Shown here: one piece after another, positions 24,844-36,994 of the stretch
How the letters are laid out: every line of letters starts with the position of its first letter
Position numbering within the stretch: position 1 is the first letter of the stretch
Assembly: GCA_008638375.1 (NCBI GenBank)
Contig: CM018037.1
Coordinates: 30,006,576-30,070,575, forward strand
Direction of reading: 5' to 3'
Length of the DNA stretch: 64,000 nucleotides
From: Nyssa sinensis
Taxonomy: Eukaryota; Streptophyta; Magnoliopsida; Cornales; Nyssaceae
Notes under the pieces: generated by a model
Database searches by the model: none
What the model saw: only the letters and a program-made list of their open reading frames with translations
Told to the model about the DNA's origin: nothing
Program-made: the position numbers and the translations under genes

Positions 24844-24881
<38 letters not shown>

Positions 24882-27800
24882 AAAAAGACTCAAGTCTAAA
24901 CAAGTTCATGGATAGAACTCCTAGCTATGTAAATATTTGGAAAGGTCCAGAAAAATAGGAGCCTTAATATAGGCTGGGGGTTAGCACTTCAAGAGGAATT
25001 CATAGGGACATTGCATAACTAATTTCAATGCCATGATTTCTGAACATGGACACAAGTTAGTGGACAATGGTGTTAGGCCTGGCAATCCCCCAAAACCTAA
25101 AGATGGTAACATTTCTATACGTGTATCAAAAATCTATTTCAATTAATGCATACTTGAAAGTTTTTGAAGTTGTATGTTTATGTGAGACAGTGAGAGAACG
25201 AGAGAGTACAAAATTTGACAATGAAAAGGCATGTCTACATAATTTTAAAGAAAATCAAGGTGGATTCTTTTGTAAGTATCCACATTGGTGAGGGTCATGT
25301 CATAAGTTTCAAACACGCCAATTGTCAAAGGTAGACGTGACTTACAAATCATACTTCCAAAATGAGCTGCACAAATAAAGTACTTTTGAATCTACTTTTT
25401 GTTTCAAAGGATTAGTATTGATAAAGGAGATTTGCTTACAGGCCTCCTCATGTGACGGATTTTAAGTTCTTGACATCTTTTTAATATAGACTGCAAGTCT
25501 GTCCCCCAATACTCAATGTCTTTGTCCTGCTGCAGGTTAAGAATGTAGGCAACATTTTCTTCCTGCTTCAGATGATCTATGTCTTCTGCTTTCTGAGGCT
25601 GGGAACCCACAATCAGATTGTCGGTTATCGATGTGTAGTTCATGCCTGGAGTCAGGATAAGATTTGTTAGGTCAGTAAAGACACCTCAATATATTGCAAT
25701 AGCTTTCTTTATCAGTTTGGAATTAATTATATTCTTAAACACACAAGCGAGTGCACGCGCACACACACACACACATATATGTTACATGCAAAACCCCAGC
25801 TGCAATAATTTAAGTCTCTCTTTGCAATTGCAATTCTAACAAAGAGAAATTAACCACAACTTTCATACAAGCAGTCAATCATATAAACCCCAAGAAACAA
25901 CATAGCAAGATAAATGGCTCAGATGCTGCAGAGCTTTATATAAATAACTCATACAAAGGAAATCTCTGATTGCATGATGGAGTAGCCATGTGGCAGCTCC
26001 ATCACTGTTCATTTGGCTTGAGTTTTGAATAAGCCATGATAGTGACAATAAATGTTTTTGTAATTTATTTATTTTTTTGGTGTATATATAGATGCAGATG
26101 CAACTTCCTTTAAAATGAATCATACTTTTTTTCTTTTTCCCTTTTTGGTAAGTAAAATGCATCATATTCTTTAAGCCAAGTCACAATATAGATGCATTCC
26201 AGGAAATCACAGACAATAATTCACTCATGTTTTCTTGTTAAAACTTAAAACTACTAAGCATCTCCAACCCACAATAGTCAAATTCATCTTCATTTTAGCA
26301 TCTTCTTTCTATTTAAAGATAGTGGGTCCCACATTTTTACATTTTTACTTCAATCATACCAATCTTTAAATCACTTTTCATTCTTCAAATCTCACTTTTC
26401 ATAATATTATTTATGTCCAAAATACAATTATTTAACATATACTTATCCAAACTTCATTTATTTAAGAAATTGCAAATTAAAATAGATTAGAAAATAAACA
26501 AAAGTACATTAAAAACTAATAAAGTACATTCAAAAAATAAAAATACATTAAGAAACTAATAAAAAACATATAATTATTAGTTTAGAGTATTATAAAAATA
26601 ATTAGTGGATGAATTGTGATTTGAAGAATGAACAGTGAACTTCAAATATGAAGATAAAAAATAAAAATACTATCCATTATTTCAAATTTGGTGCTAATTT
26701 GAAGGTGGGTTGGAGTGCTCTTTTTCCTTCCCCATGATCAAATTTGAAGATTTGAAGGTGGATTGGAGATGGTTGAAAATCACATTTCCGAAACACAGCT
26801 AAGAATGGATTGTCAAAGAGACGAATTTAACACCTTAAAAATGACACAACCAAACCAACTAAATGTTTACATTATGTTTGGATGAAAGGAATTAGAAAGA
26901 AAGGAAAAGGAAGAAGAAGGAAGGGGAGCTTATATCATGTTTGTTTTAAAAATTAGGAAGAAAAGGGAGAGTGAACTTAACCCTCATTTGAGCAATTTTG
27001 TTATCTCTCCAACTTTGGGAGAAAATAGGAGGGAAATGAAACAAGGATTTAATGAATTTTTAATAATATTAATATTACCCTTAAAATTATAAAAACCAAA
27101 ATAAAAATAACATCTGTATCTTAAGGTATCCAAATACAATTTAAAAAAGCATATAATAATAAAATAATATAAAATCATTTCCTTTTCTTTCTCTTCTTTA
27201 TCATTTCCAAACAATATCTTTCCTCTCATTTTCTTTCATCCTTTCATTAGTTATCTAAACATAAAGGAGAGATTACCCTCTCCTCTCCTTTCATTTTCCT
27301 CTCCCTCGTAACTAATCATCTCCTGTCCTTTCCCTCCTACTATCCAAACGAACTGCTTAGAGTCAGAAAATAACTTTCATAACATGTATCTATATTTTAG
27401 TCCTGATTCAATATCAAGTATGGTAACATTAGCAACAATCGATCAACCGAACCAACAGTATCTTTCAAAGAAATAAAAATGCAAAAGGAATCAGAATTAC
27501 AGCAGATGAATCTGAAAGGATTGTTGAAGAAATTCACCTAAAAAACCGAGAGTAACGAAACCAAGAACAATTTGGACCAGATAAAAAAAACCCAATTAAT
27601 TTTTCTTGTTTTTTTAAGTAAATCAGAACTGTGTTATACAATCAAATCCACCCTTAAAAAAATGGGTTACTAAAATTCAAGAGAATAACGAAAGGTGAAT
27701 ATTCAGAACAGATTGGGGTGCAGAAGGAAACTGACCAAGATCATGGTGATACTCATAGGGGTTCCTCATCATCCTTTTCATGGCTATGTTGTACTCTTCC

Positions 27801-28021
27801 ATCCTGTTCTCGGAGCTTGAGACTCCACTGCTTGTGGGTTTTTCTTCAATGCCACTCTTAGACATTTTACAAGAGATTTTGAAAAATTTGAAGGAGTTAT
27901 TGGAAACCATGATGAGATTGCAGGCAGATTTCTTACTCTTCTTCTTCAAAGACAACACATCATTTTGCAGTGGAGATGTGAAGATTGACGGAGAAAAGCA
28001 GCAGTTGCCCACAGCTCCCAT
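22707..28021 (-). CDS. LSF2: Phosphoglucan phosphatase LSF2, chloroplastic
   Basis: Dual-specificity phosphatase that removes phosphate (mainly C3) from starch glucans in the chloroplast during nocturnal starch breakdown. Four minus-strand exons: 28021-27736, 25645-25440, 23299-23129 and 22910-22707, phases consistent, 288 residues against about 282 in Arabidopsis. Residues 1 to about 80 form a basic, Ser-rich transit region; the glucan phosphatase fold follows from [20 protein letters not shown]. The signature loop HCTAGLGRA places the nucleophile at Cys199 and the phosphate-binding Arg at 205. The C-terminal module includes [21 protein letters not shown] and [12 protein letters not shown], characteristic of the SEX4/LSF2 C-terminal domain. 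There is no carbohydrate-binding module, as expected for LSF2 rather than SEX4. No frame damage is seen. Intron 2 carries a LINE remnant in the opposite orientation and intron 1 carries MITEs. Confidence 0.96.
23389..24845 (+). mobile_element. 5'-truncated L1-type LINE remnant in LSF2 intron 2
   Basis: Conceptual fragments in several frames follow the order of a plant L1 ORF2 C-terminal part: [16 protein letters not shown] at the start, a [17 protein letters not shown] block (about 23730-23765), a WRDCVVW-like block (about 24005), and a zinc-binding reverse-transcriptase tail with [20 protein letters not shown] (about 24395-24470). The end near 24835 ('ataccttacttatccaaaa') resembles the usual L1 3' terminus. 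Frameshifts and stops make it non-functional. It runs opposite to LSF2. Confidence 0.8.
24849..24879. repeat. TA microsatellite at the LINE 3' end
   Basis: About fifteen TA units directly after the LINE tail. It probably grew from the element's A-rich end. Confidence 0.85.
26257..26719. mobile_element. MITE-like element, 'CATCTCCAACCCA' termini
   Basis: The left end AGCATCTCCAACCCA is answered at the right end by TGGGTTGGAGTGCT, its reverse complement apart from one missing base and a mismatch. The interior is AT-rich and non-coding. A second, similar right end (ggtggattggagatggttg) follows at about 26757-26778. This terminal motif is widespread on plant MITEs. The target duplication could not be fixed. 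Confidence 0.6.
26876..27349. mobile_element. MITE-like element with GTTTGGAT termini
   Basis: The left end gtttggatgaaaggaattag and the reverse complement of the right end (gtttggatagtaggaggg) form imperfect inverted termini. Purine-rich left and pyrimidine-rich right flanks give it a fold-back character. Non-coding. Confidence 0.5.
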
Positions 28022-28190
28022 TTCTCTCTCAACCCTCTGGTAATCGAATTGTGAGTGCAGAACGCATCCAGGTTTGGATTGAGCTAGATTTCCTCGATTC
28101 CTTCATGCATGTTGGGAGATGCATCGAGAGAATACATCGGCCATTTGACCAAAATGCCATCGACAACAACATAGATTTTTTCATGGGATG

Positions 28191-28434
28191 AGAGAGAGAG
28201 AGAGAGACGTCTGAGAGCCCAAAAATTGCGTTTGAAAATCGCTTTCAGCAGACGCACATCTGGACGAGAGGCCCAAATACAATATTCTAGGCCTTGTTTG
28301 GTGATGGCATTCCACCAAAGCCCAACAATCATGAAATTGGCCCAACAGATCAGCTGAAGCCTGATCCATGGATAATAAAGTAACTGTGAAAGCCCACCAG
28401 TTGACTCTAGGAATTAGCTTAATTTTTTGGCCCA
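28191..28434 (-). promoter_or_regulatory. LSF2 promoter region with site II (TGGGCC) motifs
   Basis: GGCCCA occurs at 28270-28275, 28339-28344 and 28429-28434, i.e. TGGGCC on the transcribed strand, 250-415 bp upstream of the LSF2 ATG. A GA/CT microsatellite lies at 28191-28207. Site II motifs are frequent in plant promoters active in growing tissue. Function here is inferred from sequence only. Confidence 0.5.
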
Positions 28435-29031
28435 TCCAAAAACAGAAAAATTGTTAAAGTTATTAAAATTAAAGGTTCTGATTTTTATCACTTATAACTA
28501 AAAAAATAAATAGAAAAATCATTGTTTGGATGATGAAGGGGAGGTTGGTGTTAGAAAACTATGTAAATATTTTTTTAATACAATGTTGAACTATTTCAAG
28601 TTGAGGCTGTAATTTTAAGTGTATTTAATTTTTTAACACCCCTTATCACATGAGGTTAAACTCTCCATCACGAGTGACCTATATGAAGTAGCAATTGCGA
28701 GTTTGTGTAACTCCATCTCTAACATTCACAATCCCATTGTTTGTATATCATTATATCATAGGCCATCAAATATTTGTAGAATGGCATTATCATGATATAT
28801 ATATATATATGTATGTATGTATGTATGTATGAAAACACAAAAGCCCGTTTGGAGAGTTTTCTGGATGCTCAAAATAGTGCTTGGGACAAAAGCTCCTCTA
28901 AAAAAACTTTTGTCCCGAATGCTACTTTGAGTGGTTGGAAGCCATACAAGCGCAAAATCAACATTTATGGCTTCTATGTAGGCATGACAAAGTTTCCTTA
29001 GTAACGGATTCTTGTTGGGTGGGGAGGGTGG

Positions 29032-29190
29032 TTGGAGAGTGTTGCTTGTGGATTTTCTGTAATCCTTGGTTCGAAGAAATTCCTAAATGAGCAATGATAT
29101 GCATCATGAAAAGACTTGGAGAGTGTTGCTTGTGGATTTTCTGTAATCTTTGGTTGAAGAAATTCCTAAATGAGCAATGATATGCATCAT
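29032..29190. repeat. Tandem repeat, 84-bp period, two copies
   Basis: The block beginning ttggagagtgttgcttgtgg starts at 29032 and again at 29116, and both copies run on through 'gagcaatgatatgcatcat'. The second copy differs by a few substitutions and a 1-nt deletion. Confidence 0.85.
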
Positions 29191-29794
29191 AAAAATCTTT
29201 TCTTGGGGTAGTCTTGGAAGATTTAGTACCCGTTTGGCCACGCATTATGGTCTCCAAAACGCAACGCAGGACTACTTATTTCTTCAAGGTGCTCTTTACT
29301 CCGTTTCCAAATCACGGGAGCAGATTGCATTTACTCCTCCCTCCTGTCCTGACAATCCGGCCCTTAGTGTGAGCTTATTTAAGCTCATCTCCCCCACTTA
29401 ATCATGTGAATTGAAATGAGACCTTATAGGTTAGAATCTCAGCAGGTTTCATCTACTTTCAAGTAGCCTCTTTATCAATAGACTCGAATTCTAGCTGCTT
29501 AATTTAATTGATATCCAAGAAAGTTATAAAGAATATTAATTATTTTTTTGAGCCCATTATACTAAATACAATTGAATCATTATTTTGACTGGGATTATTG
29601 TGCATTTGTGCTTTATTGTGTTTTTTTTTCGGGTGGGTGGGGGGGGGGGGGTGGTTGTAAGTTACATATAATTTATGTATATTTTAAGTAAGTTTTTAAT
29701 GGGGGCATAAGTTGTATATATATTGGGCTGATTGATTGGGCCATGATAATGGTTTGTAACCATTTTCTGGTTAGGAATATAATCATTTAATCAG

Positions 29795-30157
29795 GAACGA
29801 TGAGATACGAAAGTAAATAAGAAAATCAATCTAAAATCATATGCATACATAAAAATATAAAGATTTACGTGATTCATTCCAGAATAGGGTTTCGCCCATA
29901 GTTGTTGCGGTTTCACTATGATTTGAAAGCATCACAAGTTACAACGATATGCTGCTTCTTAACTATAAATACATAAAATTAGGACAACAAAAAAATAATA
30001 TAAAATATCAAAGATATCCTAAAAAAAATTCGCTTTGAAGACACGCTCCCGAATCCCATTCTTTGTGCACGGGGGCTCCCCGTTCCCCGACTAACTCACC
30101 GCGAAATAGAATCTACAACAAAAGGGGGTAATGTCCAATATTATCCATTTCTAACAG
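29795..30157 (-). mobile_element. Probable solo LTR
   Basis: Read on the minus strand it begins TGTTAGAAATGG at 30157, the usual TGTTAGAA start of plant copia LTRs. It contains the gcaacaactatgggcgaaac-type block often found in such LTRs and the 'acgtaaatc' motif. No internal coding region or second LTR is seen nearby. The left limit is uncertain. Confidence 0.45.
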
Positions 30158-31734
30158 TTAATTTTGTGAGCTAATAAATAGAGGCATTTTGTTCCATTTT
30201 TCATATAACAACAATATTAACTGAATAGAGATCAGTACATCTTTTTTCCTTATTTTTATAGTGTTTTTATATAATATTCTGTTGATTTTAATAAATAAAA
30301 AAAAGTATTAGATAGACTTGAAGTTTTGTCTTCTCCAACAGTACATATTGAAAAAGACTATGGAGATGAGATACTGGAATATTGTGCATCCTACAGAAAA
30401 ATGCATGATTAATTTTGTGCTGCATTGGATGATTGATGTACTATGATGGATGAAATCTATGACAATTTTTAAGTAAAATATGAGGTAAATCTCACTTACA
30501 TGTTAAATACTTTTGTAAAGTAATTTTCTTAAGTTCTAACACATTACATTTTTTTTTAAGTCTAGTCAATCGATATAGTTGATAGTATTAAATTTTTACT
30601 AAACTCCTCCCAACGTTATATATAACGTGGATCGTTATAATACATGAAATGAAATTGAGATTGTCACTTGTTGTAAGACATAGTATGTTAGAGATAAAAC
30701 TTTTTTAGATCGATTTATAGGAACGAAATATGTTTATTTAGAATGTAATGCTTTTTTTTATTATATTTGTAATTATATATATAAATTTCAACGAATTCAC
30801 GTCATTATAAAATAAAATTTTCATTAATATATGTGTATATTTTCTTGTTTGGTGTATATTTTTTCGAAACTTTTGATATTTTATATTGGAATGTCAAGTG
30901 TTGTATTCTAAATCGCTAATGATTCATGTTTTGTATCGTGTTTACAATTCACTACGGGGAAGCAAATTGTAGTAACTATATGTCTCTCCTCATTCTTGAA
31001 ACATTCAAACTCTACATTTAAAAAAAAAATATGAGTAAGTAATACCACTGAATCAATTACGCATTATCTTCCTAAACACAAAAATTGTTCCAACTAATCG
31101 AATCAGTTCTTCTATAGCTTTTCTGACCCCATTCAAATTGGCTCAACATGAATTTAAGCTCATTAGACAAGCTTTGCTATCTGAAAAAAAACTCCTCATA
31201 CGGATTAAATTACTAAAAATATTAGAACTTCAAGGTCCAGTTTCATATTTCTGCTTGCAAAATTGATTTATTTTGGCTTAGTAAATTTCCATGAGAGTTC
31301 ATCCAAAGCTCTTGAGCATAACCGAAGCTCGCTCAAGTTCTGTTTGATGCATATCTAGGTCTGCCTGAGTCTATTTTCTACACACACACACACACACATA
31401 TACAAGCCTACTCATCTGAGCTTGTTCATGCACTTTTCTCTGTTGTGTGTGTGTTTGTGTTTGTCTATATATATATATATATATATTTGAACATTTTTCT
31501 TGTGAATAATGTGATATACTAGGGATAATAATACATGAATATATACTTAAAAAAAATATATATGTGATAACATGATAACTGACAAAAATGCTTACTGATT
31601 TGATTACATGATCCCAAATTATCTAGTGACAGGTAGCTAGGAAGGATTATTCCAAGAATAACACAGGCTTAAACACTTTATCTTTTCTTCTCTTTTATTT
31701 TTTCAAAAATTAGGCTGCGTTTTTTTGAAATTTC

Positions 31735-32105
31735 AGTTACAATTACCTCTAATGACATTTTTAAAATTAGACCAACATCTCCTATTTTACCTATCAAATT
31801 ACTAATACTCTTTCCAGTCAAATTTTTGTTTTAAAATGTAAAAATTATCCCTTTTATTTATTTTAATTTTGACCAATTTTTCTTTTATTTTATTTTCAAA
31901 TAAATATTGATTAAAACTTAAATATATATTTATATAAAATAAAACAAGTCATTTAAAAAAAATTAAAAAATTGGTCAAAATTTAAAAAAAATACAAAAAA
32001 TAAAAATTAATTAACTGGAGAGTATATTTGTACTTTATTAAGTAAAGTAGGAAATGTCGGTATAATTTTCTAAACTTGAAAAAAAAAATTAGTATAATTG
32101 TCTAA
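31735..32105. mobile_element. Fold-back (hairpin-type) MITE-like element
   Basis: The arm at about 31740-31890 (caattacctctaatgacatt ... ttttgaccaattttt) is matched by the reverse complement of about 31945-32100 (aaaaattggtcaaaattt ... gaaatgtcggtataatt). Around 55 bp of AT-rich sequence separates them. Non-coding. Confidence 0.6.
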
Positions 32106-32130
32106 AACTTCAAAAAATAATATAATTTAC

Positions 32131-32132
<2 letters not shown>

Positions 32133-32165
<33 letters not shown>

Positions 32166-32360
32166 TGTTACACGTCTGTTTAAGAACTGTCATGTTAAGT
32201 GAACAATTCAACGCGTGTCCAAATGGGTAGGCAATTTCTTGAAATAACCTTTATATATATATATATATATATATATTCATGTGCATGTGTCTTCCTATAA
32301 AAGAACATTTATATATATATATATATATATATATTCATGTGCATGTGTCTTCCTATAAAG

Positions 32361-32391
<31 letters not shown>

Positions 32392-32392
32392 G
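32133..32392. repeat. TA arrays interleaved with a tandem 58-bp unit
   Basis: Four (TA)n arrays occur within 260 bp. Between the last three sits a repeated segment, ttcatgtgcatgtgtcttcc plus tataaa(a)gaacat, at 32276 and 32334. The tandem unit therefore includes its own TA array. Confidence 0.85.
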
Positions 32393-33624
32393 CTCACCTA
32401 TATCAATCGTGCTATATCAACAACCAACCAAGCATTTATTCTCTCACCAACTTCTTCCCTTTTCACCTTTGAAGAATAAACAGTCATGTTTGGAACCAAC
32501 ATATGGATCAGAACTAGCAACTAGACCAATCCTTGGGCAAATTAAAGTTTATAGGAATCTTCCTGTCACTAATGTCCAGAATTAAAGAGTTTTAATCTCT
32601 TGATTAAGCTATGAAACCAGAGATTCTCCATTTGAGAGTGACCCTAGCTCTTGTCTTTCTATTAAATCAGTTTATCCAATTCCCATTATCTTACAACTTA
32701 GAACCCCCACTAATGCAGCATAAGGAAACATAACACAAGGCCAAGTCCGTGGTCTGCACTACTTTTCTTGATCCCCCACTAAATATTGCCTACTTCTTTG
32801 TTCTCCATACGTATTCTTTTGTTTGTGTATATATGTGTGCATGTATTTATGTATGTGCGCGCGCGCGCGCGTATATATATTAGAAACATGTGTTAATCTT
32901 ACCCATGAGGAGCTATATATTGAGATTATAATTGAGAGAGTTGTGATGATGAAAGCAGAATGTAGTGAATCATTATAGATCATTTTATCACAATCTGTTG
33001 GCATATAGAAAATTAGTGAGATTATTTATATTATAGTGGATCTTAAGATAAAGCAATTAAAATAATAAAATATTAGAAAGCTTTCAAGTGATCACAACTG
33101 AATTATTGATATTTTTTTATTTAGAAAGTATACATAAAATCATTATACAAGATATTGGTTTAATATAATTTATTTGGTTATTAAGGAAATTTGTATGCAT
33201 GCATGTGTTAAAGCATGTTTGGTGCATGGAATGACCGAGTATTAAAAACAGTGAGTTAGTCGATTTTACAGTTCTTCAAATAATGTTTTCACGAGTGTGG
33301 ACAGAATAGCGGGTCAATCCCACAATTTTTATGTGGCCACGTGACGCCGATCTATCATTTAGAGTTGCAATTTTCACATTAAAAATGACTTTAATTTTTT
33401 AATCTCAACTACAGCTTTTATTTTCATAGATTATGCAATTAAACATTATAAATGTGGTGGGGGCAAACATTGGGTTTCTGGAAAGATTATCTCAATATAT
33501 AGTTACAAGAATTAATAAACAAAGTGTGTTGGGAATAATTTAAGCATTTCATTAATTACTGCAGGATACCAAAACAGGGTTTTAACTCACATAACTTAAT
33601 GCATGGTTACTTTATTATGTGTTT

Positions 33625-33950
33625 AGGAAGGAGACAATTGAGAAGCTCCACAAGTTGCATCACTAAATCAATATAGAGTGATATTTCTGTCAGACATGTT
33701 ATCCTAATTTTAACATGGTATCATAGTTTTGATTATGAAAGGTATTGAATTCAAGTCTCTCATTCGTTTATTTTGTGTAGTATTTGTACTGATTAGCTCT
33801 CTCGTTATCGCTTTAACTGTCTCATACCTTGTTACATTAATGTGCCTACTCTTCACATGCAAGGGTGTAGAAACAAGGAGCTTAAACTTTTAAAGCCATC
33901 GGTAATCTAACATTGGAAAGCTCTACAAGTTTATCTGCATGGACCACAAA
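33625..33950 (+). mobile_element. Copia-type LTR and primer-site remnant
   Basis: TGGTATCATAGTTTTGATTA at about 33716 resembles the TGGTATCAGAGC primer-binding site of plant copia elements. It is followed by 'gaaaggtattgaattcaagtc' and, at about 33842, by 'gcctactcttcacatgcaag', both typical of the region after such LTRs. Strongly decayed. Confidence 0.45.
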
Positions 33951-35120
33951 ATTAAAGGGCCGTTCAGCTGTAGGTATATAAAAAGCAATAAAATTATCAA
34001 TAAGTCCAAGTTCAAACTTAATTACCAACCAAGTTCATCATCTTTTATTAGACAAAAATACCCTTTAGTTTTTTGTCTGAAAATAATGAAGCTACTTCTC
34101 CCTAACTTTCAAGAAGGCGTTTTAAAATTTTAAAATTCAATGACTCAAAATATATAAATCCGTTTTCAGTAAAATTTATATATTTGGACTTTAAAAATCG
34201 AGATTTATAAAACAAGAATCATATGTAATATGAAATTTTAAAGAAAAAAAATTGCTTCTCAAACTATAAAATTTCACATTTATAAAGAAGGTAGTAGAAT
34301 TTTCAATTCCGCTATGAGTTTCTTGCATGTTACCAGTTTTATTTATTATTTTGAGTTGCATTTTAGATGTCTAAAAGAGCCTTTTAAAGTAGTAAAAATT
34401 ATAACAATAAAAAATCAGGTTAGACGTAAAAGTAGTGAGAGTGTGAAATTTTACTATTTGTACTGTTTTATGAATAAACACACTCCAACACAAATTACAA
34501 TTGGAATAAGGGACTTAGATTGCAAGAAAGGTGACAAGATGGGCCTCACTACTAAAAAAAAAGTAAAAAATAATTAGTAAGAGAATGAAAGAAATAAAGC
34601 AGTGTAAAATTTTACACTTTTCAGTAAAAAGCTTCTTTCTAGCGAAAGGTAAAATTTTATATTTTCAAAATTCTCAAGTAGTATTAGTTTCATTAAGCTT
34701 TTAGTCACATGTTAAATGCTCAAAACTAAATTTCAAAGTAGGGAAAATTTGTCCCAAAAAAAATAGTATTTAAAATTCCAAAATCTATAAAAAAAAAAAA
34801 AAACCTAATTTTTGTCCATAAAATACTAAAAATCTAGCGAAAGGTAAATTCTTATACTCCACTGATCGTATCTTCAATTAATGATAACTCTACTTTTTGT
34901 CCATAAAAAAAACCAACAAAAGAAAAAAGGAAGATGGCATGGATTCACAATAGTAGATGACGATGTTCATTTTGAATGACAAAAATTTCACATTTATGTA
35001 ACTTAAAGAACAAATGATATTATGCACATAACATAGATATGGAATTGCAGAACTTACACTAAAATCTAGAAGAAGGCAAATATTGTTTCTTGTCCCCTTG
35101 TACTACAAAGTTATATCGCT

Positions 35121-35405
35121 TCAATAATGAATGAAGATCCCTTCAATCACAGATATGCGAATTTGTAAATTAGCTGTGGTATGGCAGTTGTTTGATACAA
35201 AGGAAAATTGAGAATGGAGATGTGATTTGTGGATGATGATGTTGTGTGGTGGCGGTCCAGCGACTATGCACGGTGGTATTTGCCAAGTGGGTGGTGGCAT
35301 TAGACAGTTGTTTTGGTAGTGGCAGTGGTAGGCGTTGGTTCGGCAATGACAGTCGGCGACGATTGTTCTAAGCAGCAGTTGTGCCGGAGCTTGGTGGTTT
35401 ATCAT
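35121..35405. other. GGT/GTT-rich low-complexity patch
   Basis: A 280-bp stretch much richer in G than its flanks, made of loosely repeated gtggt, ggtggc and ttgtt words. The minus strand stays open for 94 codons, but the product is Cys/His/Pro-rich low complexity with no family resemblance. It is more likely decayed repeat or gene debris than a gene. Confidence 0.5.
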
Positions 35406-36534
35406 AGTGGGTTTCTATGGTGAAATTGTTGTAGCTATGGGTGGAGACAATGGCGATGGCTGGAGTAAAAGAGGAGAGAGGGGCATTATAGTTGACTGGA
35501 GATCAGTATAGCAATGAGGGAATTTCATATAAGGGGTAAACAAGTCAATAATAAAAAAATAATCTTTGTCACGCTAACAACTTGGATCTGTGCTCAATTT
35601 TGTAAAAAAACAGAAGTTCCTTAACCTTTAATTCAAAAAAACTATGAATTTTAAAATGGATATTTGTCTTATACCGTAATTTAGCCTGATTAACCCAAAA
35701 TAAAACCCAAGCACAAACCCTAATTTGTCCCGGTCTTAATGAGCAATCACAATCTAAATCTGATTATACATGTCATTTTTTGTCCAATATATGGATTAGG
35801 ATGGCAACTTATTAGTCATATGTGTGTGTGTGTTGTGTGTATTAAACAATCCTAAACGTGGTTTGATCATGGTCTTGCAATGTCCTTCCCAAACTAATAT
35901 CATGATAGGTGTCCTTGTTCCTTTTCTCACTTCAATACTCAAAGATAATCCAGACCAGCCAAGAGTTGGGCAACTCCATTAAGTCACGTTACTGAATACT
36001 GAGGTCTGGACCCTCCCCAACAATAACATCACTAGACAAGTATATATTAGGCAATATTATTTCAATGGCCTGTGTTCCCTTGGGACCACTATTTAGAGAA
36101 CCAAAGCACCTATCATTGACAATGACCCTTCAAACTTCAATAATTAGGTTTTATATAATATGTATATGTATATATGTTATGTAAAAATTGGTTGAAATGT
36201 TAATTTATTAGTGCTAGAAAAGGAGATCATGAGATTTTTATAATTTTAGATTAGATATAAAATATATCATATATTTTTGGAAAAAAGTTCATCATCATTA
36301 GAAAAAATATGTGTGCATACCCTATTTTAATGTTGAAAATTGTATATTTCTAAGAAAATATTTTGTTAATAAAAATATGTAGGGAAAACTCAAAGAATTA
36401 TTGGAATAAATTACATTAACCTTTTTTTAATTTTTCAACAATTGTAGTTAGTATTCCTTTTGTTTGACTAATTACATTATCCTGTCCCGTTAACCATATA
36501 AATCTAACACCGTTAATCGCTGATAGTAGTTTTA

Positions 36535-36690
36535 CAAAAAATTCTTTGTTTATTTATTAATTTTTCAGTTAAATGTCAAATGTGTAAGGAAAAATTTTTC
36601 ATTTACAAAAAATTAAATTCCTAACATCAGTAAAATATTTCTTTGTTAGCAACAGTCCATCACTTTAGAGGAAATATGTAATAGACTATC
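36535..36690 (-). repeat. Second copy of the 4180-4335 dispersed repeat
   Basis: Reverse-complemented, this stretch carries 'aaagtgatggactgttgcta' and 'actgatgttaggaattt' in the same order as the copy at 4180-4335. The hairpin of the first copy is not preserved here. Confidence 0.6.
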
Positions 36691-36769
36691 AGATGATAAG
36701 GGATGAGTAATTAATCAAATAATAAGAGTAATATATGAAATTATCAATAATAACAAGGGATGCCATTAT

Positions 36770-36994
36770 AATTTATATGTTTAAAAAGATAATATTATTC
36801 TAATTTTCTATTAACATGCACATTTTTTATTTTAATACATATTTAAATAATAGTTTTAAGATAAATGTGTAGCACTACAGAACCTTGCCCCTGCCCATCA
36901 TGGGATTTAAAGAGGTTTGAAGGATAACTTTTTTCATGGAATGGAGTTGGAGATAGAGTCCCCGTTGTCCCAGCCCAACCCATTGTCATCCCTA
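36770..36994. mobile_element. Partial hAT-like non-autonomous element
   Basis: The right end, reverse-complemented, starts TAGGGATGACAATGGG at 36994. The interior (gataatattattctaatttt) matches the element at 60951-61451. The left part is missing or too diverged. Confidence 0.5.

Larger units (their letters stand above)
23300..25439 (-). other. LSF2 intron 2 with LINE insertion
   Basis: A 2.14-kb intron. Most of it (about 23389-24845) is an antisense L1-type LINE remnant, followed by a TA microsatellite. The section 24880-25439 has no recognised feature. Confidence 0.85.
25646..27735 (-). other. LSF2 intron 1 with two MITE-like elements
   Basis: A 2.09-kb intron that splits the Gly codon before MNYTSITD. 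It includes a CA/TA microsatellite (about 25757-25780) and two MITE-like elements (about 26257-26719 and 26876-27349). Otherwise it is AT-rich without features. Confidence 0.8.
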
